This document shows, piece after piece, positions 1 to 10,885 of a DNA stretch of 64,000 nt (within the stretch, counting starts at the first letter, position 1; every line of letters begins with the position of its first letter). The notes under the pieces are model-generated. The model ran no database searches, was not told where the DNA came from, and saw nothing but the letters and a program-made list of their open reading frames with translations. Source of the stretch: Pyrenochaeta sp. MPI-SDFR-AT-0127 (taxonomy: Eukaryota > Ascomycota > Dothideomycetes > Pleosporales > Cucurbitariaceae); assembly GCA_020747015.1 (NCBI GenBank), contig JAGTJM010000035.1, forward strand, positions 248,001 through 312,000. Reading direction: 5' to 3'. The position numbers and the translations under genes are program-made.

Positions 1-1527
1 AAGGCCCCCAAGGCTTGAGGCCGTAGCGGGCTTACATCTTCGCCGCGTAGAGCGGCACTGCCTGTGGGAACGTCGTCCTCTGGAAACGGATCGGTATCGT
101 TACTCGTTGGCCGGTTCGAACGGGCCTCCATCCACGAACCAGCCGTTTTGGGAGGCTCCGATTCGCTGACGATTCCTAGATTACTAACGGACGCTTTCTC
201 CTTAGGTGCCTTCTCAAAGTCCTCAATACTGGTTTTACCCATCAGTCCCTTGAACCTGCTCTCGCCGCGCACGCTACCATATCCGGGCTTCTTATCTGGC
301 TGCGGATTACCAAAGCTACCGAAAGCACCGAATCCTCCACCTGGAGTCGCTGACCACGGCGAGGCGGCGCCGCCCGGGCTAAACGGCGCGGTGGTTGTGC
401 GCTTCAGAGAGCCAAAGGGACCAGCATTCTCAGCTGGGCCCTTGTCCTTGTCGCGCTCTTCGCTGGTAGCTCCGGGTGCTGATTCCTTGTAATCCGTACG
501 ACGGCGTACAAGTGCGGGCGGTGGGGTCACAGCGCTGGATTCCTCCCGCGCGAACCTCGAGGTGGCAGGCGATGAGGGAAATGGATAAGCCTCTCCCGTG
601 TCGCGCCGACGAGCGCCAGGCCGCGCCGTTGTGGGGGATGACAAGCCATATGGGGTACCTGCAGCTTGCGAAATTGATGTCTTGCGCAAGGAAAGCGCCT
701 CCTTGGGGGTTCCGTCCTTGTTGGTATTTTGTGCGGGCGGTTTCAGCGGCGAGTTGACGGATGACAGAAATATCTAAGCGAGGAAAACAAGGGTTAGGCC
801 ACACGCAAAACTGGAAGGCGCGAAGGGAACAGAACATACCTCTCTCTCTTCGTCAGCCATATCTGCTAGGCTGAGGGGCAATGTACTGCCATCTCTGTCC
901 CAGCACTGATCGACCCCGCTCTGAGCCTCTCTGCCATGCTCTTCCTTGCGACCCCACGATGCACCCGAGGCACCGTTTGTGGTATGCGGCTCCCATGCTC
1001 CCATATACAAGCTCGAGAGTCCCTCGGCCAGTTCTTCAGAATCGTGCTGGGTTTGGAATAGCTGCGTGAGTTGTTCTCGTGAATAGCGGCCATCAACTGA
1101 GCTGCCATTGCGCCCCGGCTGGGCATGCGGTGGGACGTATACGCCGGAACTTGACGAGCTCTGGGGCGCTGCTGCGTCTCGTGAGGATGACTGGGTTGTC
1201 GAACCGGAGAGGGAAGTCGCGTGTGAGGGCCGTCGAAAGGTTTGCGTGGCACCGTTGGTACGTCGAGGCCTGGTGGGATTAGTAAGAGACGAATCAAGTG
1301 GAGGCCGCGATGCAGTAGCAGCGACCAATCCAAGGACTAGCGGAGAGTATATATTGTGTATCTTGTAGTGGCGCAAACCAATACGTAGAGCTTCAAAGCT
1401 TTGATGGTGTGCTTGTGAGGTACAAAATATAAACAAAGTGGAGCACTTACCAGTCGCCGCCCGAGTCTGTACGCGCTGAGTTCGCATTGTTCCCTGCAGC
1501 TGCTGAAGCGAAGGAGGTAGGAGCCAT
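1..1527 (-). CDS. GYF-domain protein (Smy2/GIGYF-like), 5' part
   Basis: Partial gene running off the left edge. Joined model: exon 1 1451-1527, exon 2 840-1269, exon 3 1-773; phases agree (77+430 nt, then phase 0). The ATG at 1527 opens MAPTSFASAAAGNN, and the second exon continues with RRTNGATQTFRRPS, YVPPHAQPGRNG, RYSREQLTQLFQTQ and a WGRKEEHG segment. This order is what I recognise as the N-terminus of fungal Smy2-type GYF proteins. Exon 3 is Ser/Pro/Thr-rich linker (SSVNSPLKPP and onward). The Pro-binding GYF domain itself would lie beyond the window, so it is not seen. Family members bind proline-rich partners in mRNA turnover and vesicle transport; that role is inferred by family. The intron-1 acceptor (1270-1272) was chosen because it restores the conserved frame; a nearby alternative is possible. 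Confidence 0.8.
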
Positions 1528-2747
1528 TGTGGAGGTGGAGTGGCTGTCAAGCGAGCGTGCTGTCGAGTCCAGAAGTTTTGATGTATTTTGGTGTCAAAGG
1601 CAAGTGGCTGATGCAGATTCGGCTGAGATGATGTCAAGATGCAGTTGCTTGATGCTATGTCGGCGAGAAGGGTAGCGCAGGGGGGTTGTAGCACAATTTG
1701 GTGGGAGTGGCAGTCGTGTTGCGGCGACAAAAGAGGAGCTCAAACCGCCGAAGAACATTTGAGGTTGGCCATCCACAGCCGAACTAGGTCACGTGCACAA
1801 GGATTTCTCTGATGACATCCTTGACCGAACCAGCCTCGCTGCGCGTGAACGCGTCGCGCGACAGCAAAGTTCTTTTCCAAACTTTGTTTTTTCTCCGGTT
1901 ATAATGTCCATCGCATCCTCGTCCAATGTTTGTATTTTGCAATTCCCACTCGAGTTGCTTCGCGCCTTCCCCGCTTGTACTACACAGAAGGAACGCTCGT
2001 GGCCCCCTCTTCCATTCTTTGACTACTGTTAGGCCATGGTCTTCTCCCTCGACACTTCACAACATGAGCATCACTTGTGATACGCCTTTCAGTCAAATAC
2101 TGTCCTGCATCAAATTGCGAAACTACTCCATGTTGTTTGCTGTATCCACAGCAGCCATGATCTTGTTCTCCATCCTAATCTTCATGATTCAGCTTGTCAA
2201 CAGGACTCTTGTTTATTGGCAACTGTTCAACATATTAGCGCTTCTTTTGTTTGCTTGGTCCAGCCTAGCATGTGCACATGTGCTTCGATCATGACAGTTT
2301 GCTCTCCTTGAGGTCGAACTTTGACTTGCTCAATCTCATCTTGGATCGCGTCCTGTACACTGCAGCACAGAAGTCTAGCGCCATTCAATTCTCATCTTGT
2401 GTTGCCAAGCACACTGTTATACAGGCTTTCTCTGCATGCAGTGGTACCAGGAACAATTGCACCATTCATACCAACATGTCTTATTTGTCTATAAAGAAAG
2501 CCACGTCGTCTGCGCAGTTTTGAGCTCCCATGAGTGCAAACCATTATCAACGCATTGGTATTCTGCCGCCTCTCTCAAACTTGCTTGTTACATCGTTTCA
2601 GAAGGCGTCTTATTCGCTTAGCCCTACCACCCCACAGTTCACGTTGACCGATCGAAGAACCCAGGAGTACCCAGCACGCTTTGCAGTCTACGTCTAGACG
2701 CTCAAGGATACCCAAATGCTCCTTCGGCATAGACAGCCGGATAGTTG
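1528..2747. other. intergenic, no gene seen
   Basis: Upstream region of the leftward GYF gene and of the orphan ORF at 2748. It contains only short overlapping ORFs without recognisable motifs and pyrimidine-rich stretches around 1860-2600, compatible with promoter and 5' UTR sequence. Confidence 0.6.
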
Positions 2748-3494
2748 ATGTCGTGCCCCCTAAACTTTTACGCCAGTGGCTATATACTCCCGCCTGGAAC
2801 ACGGGATGCTCTATACGTCAACAGGAGTAGCAACTATGTTCGCTATCAAGAGAGACTGTTTGAACAGTTTGCAAATCAGCAAAGGCGCCCATTGATTGGG
2901 ATGTTTGGTGGCGACCAGACGCTATTCAGCAGTATGGGTGGCATTCAATCGCCATTACTGGGAAGAGGGATGAGACCTACGATGGGAAGATATCCCCCGT
3001 CTGCATTATTTTCACCTTTCGGTTTAGGAATAGAAACAGTGACGGGACATACAAATCGATTTCCTTGTACTGATCGCTCAGCAATGAGGCCACCATGGTT
3101 GTCCCCTATCAGCTTCGACATCTCGCGTCTTCCCAACACGGCGTCCTACTATTACAATAACGGGCATCAAGCATGGCCGACAAACAGACAAAGCCTCTTC
3201 TCATCGCCCTCATCACCCTCATCATGCTTCTTTAACGATGACTCGGACGACTCGGAGGATGAGGATGGATTCTCAGCTTGGGGTCTTTCGAGGCAGAGAA
3301 AAAGGGGGTTCGGGCATTATCGGCGAACACCATACGGACAACAGCCCAGGGGCAATTTTTTTGACGATTATGATAGATTTGTGGACTTTTCCGCTGAGAC
3401 TGACAAAAACTATGTACATGGCCTCTACGCAGCCCGTCAGTATCGCCGGTGTCAGTTGCATTGCCCGAAAGACTCCTGCTGGCGCTTCGCTTGA
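2748..3494 (+). CDS. hypothetical protein, acidic patch
   Basis: Single open frame of 248 residues from the ATG at 2748. I do not recognise a family. The sequence has a Pro/Gly/Phe-rich first half (repeated GRG, PPSALFSPFG), a Ser run near residue 150, an acidic DDSDDSEDEDGF patch, then a basic segment (RQRKRGFGHYRR), and a Cys-containing tail. Composition is coherent along the whole length and unlike the noise ORFs nearby, which favours a real coding segment. Both ends may be spliced: the tail (RRCQLHCPKDSCWRFA) looks arbitrary and an upstream exon cannot be excluded. Nothing in the neighbours suggests a role. Confidence 0.45.
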   Translation: MSCPLNFYASGYILPPGTRDALYVNRSSNYVRYQERLFEQFANQQRRPLIGMFGGDQTLFSSMGGIQSPLLGRGMRPTMGRYPPSALFSPFGLGIETVTGHTNRFPCTDRSAMRPPWLSPISFDISRLPNTASYYYNNGHQAWPTNRQSLFSSPSSPSSCFFNDDSDDSEDEDGFSAWGLSRQRKRGFGHYRRTPYGQQPRGNFFDDYDRFVDFSAETDKNYVHGLYAARQYRRCQLHCPKDSCWRFA

Positions 3495-3918
3495 TCTTGT
3501 CCTTCTCTTAGATATTCTGCATTCAAACAGAAGCTCCTCAACTTCATCCGTTCTTTCGCGTGAAGAAGTGAAGGCACACTCCTGTATCCCAGTTCACACC
3601 GATTTGTTCAGTGTTTTCTTCGCCCGATAGGCGAATAATCTCTGCGAAAAGCACAAAACCGCTCGCCCTGGCGCTTTTGCCATTTACTTTCAGTCCTCAA
3701 ACAGCCCAAGTACGGACGAGATGATGACTTTCATTAAACAGCTTACATACACAGCGTAGCTTTCAAGCAAAATATACCGTCATTGTGTCCTATGTTCCTT
3801 CTCGCTAATTGTGATTCCTTTTGCGGTGCAGAAAGATCTGGAAACCATCAACTCCGAAGGACTCAACGAAACCACAACACTCCCATCCTCTCAACTTGCC
3901 TTCAAACCGAGTTTCATC

Positions 3919-4122
3919 ATGTGTCTCCTCGTCGACCACATCTGCACATGCCATCCCTCAGCCACTGAAACACCGTCCTGGCCTTGCAAAGTTGACCCTT
4001 GCTTTCCGGTACCGTGCGGAAGATATCAGCGCCGTCAAGACCCTGTGCCTGTGGCGAGGCAATATCCTTTCCCCAGGCTCCATCCAAATCTATGGGATAA
4101 GACGTCGCGCAACAAGATTTGA
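3919..4122 (+). CDS. possible small Cys-containing protein
   Basis: Open frame of 67 residues starting MCLLVDHICTCH, with cysteines at positions 2, 9, 11, about 22, 27 and 32, then a Pro/Arg-rich tail. Small fungal proteins that open with Met-Cys and a CxC are common, but I cannot place this one. The frame is open upstream to 3811, so the start is not certain. No signal peptide. It could equally be a chance ORF. Confidence 0.25.
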   Translation: MCLLVDHICTCHPSATETPSWPCKVDPCFPVPCGRYQRRQDPVPVARQYPFPRLHPNLWDKTSRNKI

Positions 4123-4660
4123 CCAATGCACAGTAAGACAGTAGCGCATGCAGACCAATGATGCAGGTAGAAGAGCATGAAAATAATACACGACAGTGTC
4201 CTTATTAGGCAAGCGACGCGGTAGCAAGCTTAAATGCATGTCAGCTCACCCACATAAGATTTATTGCTTGCCCACTCAAGCATCGCCATGGCCCTTGCCT
4301 TACTCAGACATTCTAACTTCATGTATACCCACGCACAATTCGGTATTTCAAGCTGACCGGCTTCTCAGTTCTGCGTTACCGACTGAGATTTACCGCCACT
4401 TACATTCCACTTACGGTAGTACAAGATCGTCGGTCTCGGAGCAAATGTATGGAAGTAGACAAGCGCGTGAGATAAGAACCATATGTTGGGGACACTCAGA
4501 AAGACAGAGCCTAGACCCCGAATCTTTGCGTTGTATTGATCTGATCCGCGTCTAGACGGTGGGCCTTGCACGAGACAATCAGCACCAAGCTTGATGGATA
4601 CTTAAGTTAAACTACAAGTCGCGCAATGTATCATTTCAAATCGCTAAATCAGTGAAAAGG
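4123..4660. other. intergenic, MFS promoter side
   Basis: No coding signal recognised. The sequence just before the ATG at 4661 (AAAGGATGG) is an acceptable fungal start context. A TATA-like element is not obvious. Confidence 0.5.
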
Positions 4661-6284
4661 ATGGCAGAGAAGAAGGGACCAAATGACGCTGCGATCGATT
4701 TCGCATCTGGAGAAGTCGAGCCTCAAGGCTTCGATCAAGCGGCGACAAAAAAGCTACTACGGAGATTAGACTGGCACATCATTCCGTTCATGTCCCTGAT
4801 CTACCTGTAAGCATCTCCGACTTCAGCGTTTGTTCCTTCGACAGTAACTGATCCATCCGCCTGCAGCCTTTGCTTTCTTGACCGCACCAACATTGGCAAC
4901 GCGCGCCTCGACCACCTAGAACAGGATCTAAAGCTGCATGGACTCCAATACAATGACTGCCTTGCTGTACTCTTCCCATTTTACATCGCCGCCGAGATCC
5001 CCTCAAACATCATGATGAAGCGTACACGGCCGTCAATATGGCTCACTTTCATCATGTTCTTCTGGTCTTTGGCAATGATCTGCCAGGGCTTTGTTACGAA
5101 CTATTCCGGTTTAATGGCCACACGTGTTTTCCTAGGGGTTTTTGAAGGCGGTCTATTCCCTGGCGTGAACTACTACATCACGCAGTGGTATGTGCGGAAC
5201 GAATGTGGCTTTCGCATGGCGCTTTTTTTTTCTGCAGCAACTTTAGCTGGTGCCTTCGGCGGGATCCTGGCAAGAGGTATCGCGGAGATGAGCGGCGTAG
5301 GAGGCAAGGCAGCTTGGAGCTGGATCTTCATCCTTGAAGGCCTGTTAAGCATTCTGGTGTCGATAATTGCTTATTGGTGCATATATGATTACCCTTCAAC
5401 GTAAGACTTTCAGCACCCTTTTTATCCGACCTGGTGTACTAAATTAAGTAGTGCAAGCTTTCTTTCGGACGAGGAGCGGGATGAAGTCCAACGCCGCCTT
5501 CACGCAGATCACGGCCATCTTTCCAATGACTTCGACATGAAATACGTTTTCCAGGCCCTGACCGACTGGAAGATATACATTTTCATGCTCATCTGCATGG
5601 CTGGCTTCTGCCCTATCTACTCTTTCGCGCTTTTCCTGCCAACGATCATCAAAAACATGGGCTACACGGCGAACGATGCGCAGCTCATGTCCGTTCCTCC
5701 TTATGTCTGCGCTTGCTTCTTCACGATAATTGCGAGCTGGTATGCAGACAAGGTGCGCAAGCGTGGTGTGTTCCTCTTGGGTTTTCAGCTTGTGGCGATT
5801 GCAGGCTTTGCAATGCTTGCTGCTACAGCCAAACCAAGCGTGCAATATGCCGGAACTGTATTGGCCGCAATTGGTATATACCCACAGATACCACTTGGAA
5901 TGGCATGGAACAGTGGCAATATTGGAGGTAGTCTGAAGCGAGGGACTGGCATTGCAATGCAAGTCATGGGTGGGAACTGTGGAGGCATTATCGCGTCTTA
6001 TGTCTACTTGAGCCGAGACGGCCCAAGATTTATCATTGGGCATAGTATTTTGATTGGTATTGTCAGGTACGTCGCAAGACCATCGATCATTTTATTGACC
6101 ATTTGCTCACATTTGCAGTATGGCATTCTTCCTTACTCTCTTCATGTCGACATGGTGCCGACTGGAGAATGCGAGACGAGATAAGATAGCCATGGAGATT
6201 GGAATACAAGAGTTGACTGATAGTCAAAAACTAATGGAGAGGGAGTTGGCAGATAATGTGCCTTGGTTCAGATATACAACTTGA
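4661..6284 (+). CDS. MFS permease, allantoate/DAL5-type (ACS family)
   Basis: Four exons, 4661-4806, 4867-5400, 5452-6066 and 6119-6284, all in phase, give 486 residues, the usual size for the anion:cation symporter family. The N-terminal cytosolic stretch ends LLRRLDWHIIPFMSLIYL, followed by LLCFLDRTNIGNARL, the family signature after TM1. VFLGVFEGGLFPGVNYYITQWY in TM4 and the loop WYADKVRKRG are typical. About 12 hydrophobic segments are visible. Relatives import allantoate, nicotinate, vitamins or small organic acids; the substrate here cannot be read from sequence. It ends 364 bp before a same-strand 2-oxoglutarate dioxygenase, so the two may serve one catabolic or salvage route (inference). 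No truncation or frameshift. Confidence 0.9.
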
Positions 6285-6647
6285 AGTCGAGAGTGCCCAA
6301 CGGTCACACGAACTAATTCAAGATGGCACACAACGTATCAAAAGTATGCATAGTCGAGTTCATATGAAACATCCTACTATGGGAAAAATATATCTGAAAT
6401 CCAACGCCAAGGTCTCAGTCCAGTACATGGGATCTGTTGTGCCACCACATTATCCTGCAGAGATACCCGAGGGTGGCTAGCGTAACTGATGCCCCTCTCC
6501 ATTTCCCCACCCCTCAGTAGCACCGACTCTACGCCTTCGACTCAGCTAGAGAGCCTCTTTCTTGGAAGCTTAGATATATATGGTAGTAGCTTACCACCGG
6601 TCACTTGTCGAGCAAACCCAATGAGAAATCCGTCCTGGAGGGCAGCC
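6285..6647. other. spacer between permease and dioxygenase
   Basis: Contains 3' UTR of the permease and the promoter of the next gene. An in-frame ATG at 6489 could extend the dioxygenase by 53 residues, but that extension is low-complexity Ser/Thr/Pro with no family match. Confidence 0.5.
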
Positions 6648-7581
6648 ATGACGTCTACCAAATTCCCCGAAGCAGAGGGTCGCAACCTCACGCAATACCA
6701 AGAACAGCTTAAAAATGAGGGCTTCTGCGTTGTACCAGATGTATTGCCGCCCAACAAAGCAAAGGAAGCACTCGATCGGTTGTGGAAGGCCGCCGAGGAA
6801 TCGCGCCGACAAGGCAACGAGACATTCATGCCGGAACTTGATCCGAATGAGAGTAATGTACGGGTCTTCCATCTAATGGAACTTGATCCCATCTTTCTCG
6901 ACTTAATTGCTCATCCAACAGCCATTGCCATGGTCCAAAGCCTCTTCGAGCCTTTTGATAGCGACTTTCTTATTAGTAATTTCACTGCCAACATTGCACG
7001 ACCCGGAAGCGGGAGTATGGGGTTACACAGTGACTTGAGCCTGCAGTGCCCGGATCCGTGGGTACAGGCTTGGGCCATGAACGTTGTGTGGTAAGCCCGA
7101 ATCGGTTTCTATTCTCGGGTTTATGCGGTTTCTAATATTTCCGATAGGTGTCTCACGGATGCGACGTTCGAGAACGGTTCCACATTATATATCCCCGGAT
7201 CCCATGTATGGGTAACTCGGACGGATGTTCCGGAGGGTGCGGAGAAGAGGCTTGTTCCGTTTGAGGCCAAAGCTGGTTCGATTATTTGCATGGATGGGCG
7301 TTTATGGTGAGTCCGTAAAATTATATACGAGTACGACAGGTAGTCTAATTTGGCACCTTTGACATAGGCATACTTCAGGCAAGAACATCACTAAGGACCA
7401 AGATCGTGCGCTACTATTCGGGGCGTATAATGCGCCGTTCTTAAGAGGCCAGGTCAATTGGGCAGCCGGTCTAAGTGAGGAGAATAAAAAAGGTTTGAAT
7501 CCGCAGTTAAGGGATTGGTTGGGTGTTGATGCCAAGGCGAACGTGGGGAGAGTGAAGGGAGTCAATAGAGTCTATGGTTAA
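6648..7581 (+). CDS. phytanoyl-CoA dioxygenase (PhyH) family Fe(II)/2OG oxygenase
   Basis: Exons 6648-7090, 7148-7306 and 7368-7581 give 271 residues. The fold's metal triad is visible: H127 and D129 in GLHSDLSL, and distal H202 in RLWHTSGKN, with R214 (KDQDRALL) in the place of the 2-oxoglutarate-binding Arg. NEGFCVVPDVL near residue 24 is the usual N-terminal PhyH strand. The motif YIPGSHVW precedes the distal His as in the family. It should hydroxylate a small organic substrate using 2OG and O2; the substrate is unknown. I chose MTSTKF as the start because homology-like sequence begins right after it; an upstream ATG at 6489 or 6621 is possible. The gene follows the permease in the same direction. 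Confidence 0.88.
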
Positions 7582-7829
7582 CATTGCTGAGCAGACTACC
7601 TGAATAGGTTAAGGCGCCAACTAAAGGAACCCGAGTGTAATGTGTAGACCTATTAGCCGAGCATTTACATGGTAGGAACTTCGTTTGACTGCATATCTGA
7701 TGGAAGTGAACGTATGGCAGGGGCTCATTGACGTTGCTCCATATGCTCCTTACGAAGGTAGTATAATACTAGAACGGGCATTAATCATTATGTCATTAGC
7801 TAAGTAGAACCACTCGGCGATCTTCGCGA

Positions 7830-8906
7830 TCATACCATCCGATGAGGTTGGGTCGGTTGTGTTGTCCACTCTCCCGGCTCCTCGTCATACCGCCTCTCAA
7901 ATGCATCCTTGATGCTCGGCACAATCTCTGCACCGCCTTCCTTCTTCACGCGTCTCTGTTCCTGTTCCTCTAGCAACACCTTCTTGATGTTCTTCATCTT
8001 GAGCCAAATCCACACTCCCATCGCAATAGTGATCAAGAAAACAACACCAAACATGATGGTCTTGATCAAATTATCACTCGATTGCTGCACCAGTAATACG
8101 CCCAGGTAAACAAGGAATATCTGTTTGGGAAGCGAGAGGAATGTTGAGACGACAAAATGCCAGAACTTGACGTCACAGGTGGAGAACACGGCGGTAGAGA
8201 AATGCGATGGAATAGCTGAAAGCCGGATAATGAGCACCATGAGAAAACCGCCGTCGCGCGTGAGACGCGCCATGGCGCCATAATTGAGGTTTGAGCGCTC
8301 GAGTTTGAGAGCTTTGCGGCGGAAGAGATATTTGAACGCGAACCATGTGCCAACTAGATTCGCGATAAGTATATGCAAAGAGAACAACAAAAGTTTCAGT
8401 AACTTACTTTCGCCGATGAAGGTACCTGCCGCTACAATCGCGAAGCCGATCCAGAGGCCATAAACTACACCGCACAGTAGGGCGATGATCTCATGGCCAA
8501 AGAGCGGAGGGAATGAAATGACGATGAGTATGGCGATGGGAATGAGCCATCCTGCTGGAAGGTCTCGGACCTTTTCGGAGAAGGGCCGTAGTTTCTAGAT
8601 GCAGCATTAGCCGATTCTCCTGATAATTAGAGCTTGGACCGTCTCACCTCAACAACCTGATCGTGATGTATTGTGATGAAAACTGTCGCGATTCCAATTC
8701 CAATGAAAAGAATGTGCCATGCTGTTCCAGGTGTTAGCATTGCGCGCGTGTTGTAGTGGCTTTGGTTTCTTACGTATATATTTTGGCGAGAAGAAGACCT
8801 TCTTCCAGTTCACCGGTCTGTACTCTGTCTCTTCGATATCCTTCTCCGTCCTCTGGCCCCTGATCTCCTCCATCTCGACATCGTTTTCGCGTTTCCGGGA
8901 CCACAT
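7830..8906 (-). CDS. TVP38: TVP38/TMEM64-family membrane protein
   Basis: Exons 8774-8906, 8648-8721, 8408-8594 and 7830-8353 join in phase to 305 residues. After a charged cytosolic N-terminus (VNWKKVFFSPKYIP) come hydrophobic spans, then FPPLFGHEIIALLCGVVYGLWIGF and GTFIGEIGTWFAFKYLFRR, the family core (the FGHE and GE-G motifs), and later LIIRLSAIPSHFSTAVFSTCDVKFW. The Lys/Arg/Glu-rich C-terminus is cytosolic. Yeast Tvp38 resides in late Golgi; the fold belongs to the DedA/VTT group linked to lipid scrambling, which is family knowledge, not shown here. The ATG at 8906 gives a normal length. Confidence 0.88.
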
Positions 8907-10885
8907 CAAGTGAGTTGGCGGAAATAAATCAAAGACCGTGATCAGGTCGGTATGAATCTAGAAAACAGAAGGCGAAGATTATTGAGAAAAGGGGGATTGG
9001 CGATATGGAAACGTATATACGAATTGAAAGTATATTGGGCGTTGCGGATAGGAGCATGATGTATGCAGATTTGCCTCTGAAACCGGCATAGCGACTTCCG
9101 CGTAATTGCGGGCGCAGCCAATCATGGCGCGCCGACAATTTGAACTTTGAGACGCTGGCGCGGGAGCTAAGTGCTAGATACGGACACTTCAAAACCCATC
9201 AAAGCATCTCTGGTGTTAGGCGTCGATCCTTTCCCATGATTCTGGGAAGGAAGGGCGACAGAATTGTTCTCCAGTGCATAAACGTTGTGACCTTGGCGCC
9301 CGTTTTCGGATCTGTACCTGTACGGTAGTAAAACGCGCTGCAAGAACACAGCAGCATGTTTATGCATGGTTTAACTTCCACAATCCTCTGAGCGTCTCAT
9401 TCTCACTCGAAGACTGCGCACCCTAAAGTCACGCGGCACGTTGGGGGGCTATTTTGAAATCGGTGGTTAGAAACACGACATTTCGGCCAGATCAATCTAG
9501 CATTCCTTTCGAAGCAACAGCGCTGTCTATTCGAACATAATGGAGTCAGACACGGGAGCGCAAATCACACAAGACGAGGTCGTGACAAGGGCTTCCATCG
9601 TCTTCATAGTAATGCCCACTTGCTGATCTTTGGAATCGGAAGTGCAGCCATGCTGATTCGACCAAAAGATGATTTTATGGAGTTTGCGATGTTATCGGTC
9701 ATTTGACACGGCGGGAACGCGTACGGACATGGTTTGCGGAAATGAAGCTTGCGTCATGGGAGCAATCAGCGCCTATCTTTGCTTAGCCAATGAGCCAATG
9801 AGCCAATGAGCCAGGGAGGACCCTCTTTTGAAGTACAGGCAGTTATCTGCCCTGAAAACGTTGGATTCGTCCCTCCACCGAACCACTTTCGAACATACCT
9901 TCAAATTGTGCAAATGAATAAAACATCTTCCTTCTCTGTCATTGCACTTCTCTTCGATCTCTTGTGGTTGGTATCAGTCATGTGGATAGCCTCATGTTGG
10001 TGGTAATATAAAACAGCAAGGCACTAAGTGTTGTTCAGGTTATATGTCTTCACCTTCACTAGCATCTGGCAATTTTACCCCGTTATGGAATATTAAAAGC
10101 AGGACTATAGCTTGCCATCCGAACGGGCAACACCTCGACCGAGCGCCCGCTGAGAGCATTGGCGAACCACACCTCCCTGAATTCACCACTACGTTAGTCC
10201 TCTCAACAGGTCACTTGAGCCGGTTTACTCATAGCCTGTTCACTGTATACCTAATTTCTCTCTAGATCTCTTCAGCGACATCGAGAACAGATAATATAGT
10301 GCGAGATTTTTTTTAAAGCTAATATGAATAGTAGGATCGGTTGTATTTTCAATCGCAGCACGGGTGCCTTACCGTTAACAAAGTTGCGTTTAGTCAGGCT
10401 TGTCAACCGATTTGTCTTGAGAGCACAATGCGGAAAAGCTTACATGTGCCTTGACTGTAGTTGTGGCATTGCGACGTGTGTGTGAAGGTGTCGCTGGTAT
10501 TGTCTGTTCTTGCCACAGGCATTCATGTATGGTGATACCATTGCCATTATTTATAATGTACCAAGCAAAGATGGGAATTCGCTCGTCTATATTTCACAGG
10601 CTTGTCAACACAAGGTGAGGGTCATGCACTTCAGGGAATATGTGGGGTCTTTATGCAGCTCACCTGTGGGCTGTCACTGGCGTCATGCAGCTGCATGCTT
10701 TAGGCTTGCTTTCCGCCTATCTTGCAAATAGCTGCCAGCAAACACTGAATGTGCTTGCGTTATTTGCTGCGACTGCAAGGCTACTTCCATGCTAGCAGTA
10801 ATATGTAGTATGCGGCTCTGCGGGTCGTGATTTTCTCGCGTGCTATAAATGTAGTGACCTCCCAGGCTAATCTCACTTCCGACGC
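8907..10885. other. long intergenic region
   Basis: About 2 kb with only short, unrelated ORFs. It holds three tandem CCAAT-containing 8-mers at 9785-9808 and several AT-rich patches (10300-10600). No RNA gene or transposon features are visible. Confidence 0.55.
9785..9813. repeat. tandem 8-mer repeat carrying CCAAT boxes
   Basis: Three exact copies of AGCCAATG followed by a partial copy (AGCCA). Each copy contains a CCAAT box, the core site of the fungal Hap/CBC complex. It lies 1.1 kb upstream of the kinase-like gene and 0.9 kb upstream of the leftward TVP38 gene, so its target is unclear. It may be simple slippage. Confidence 0.6.
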
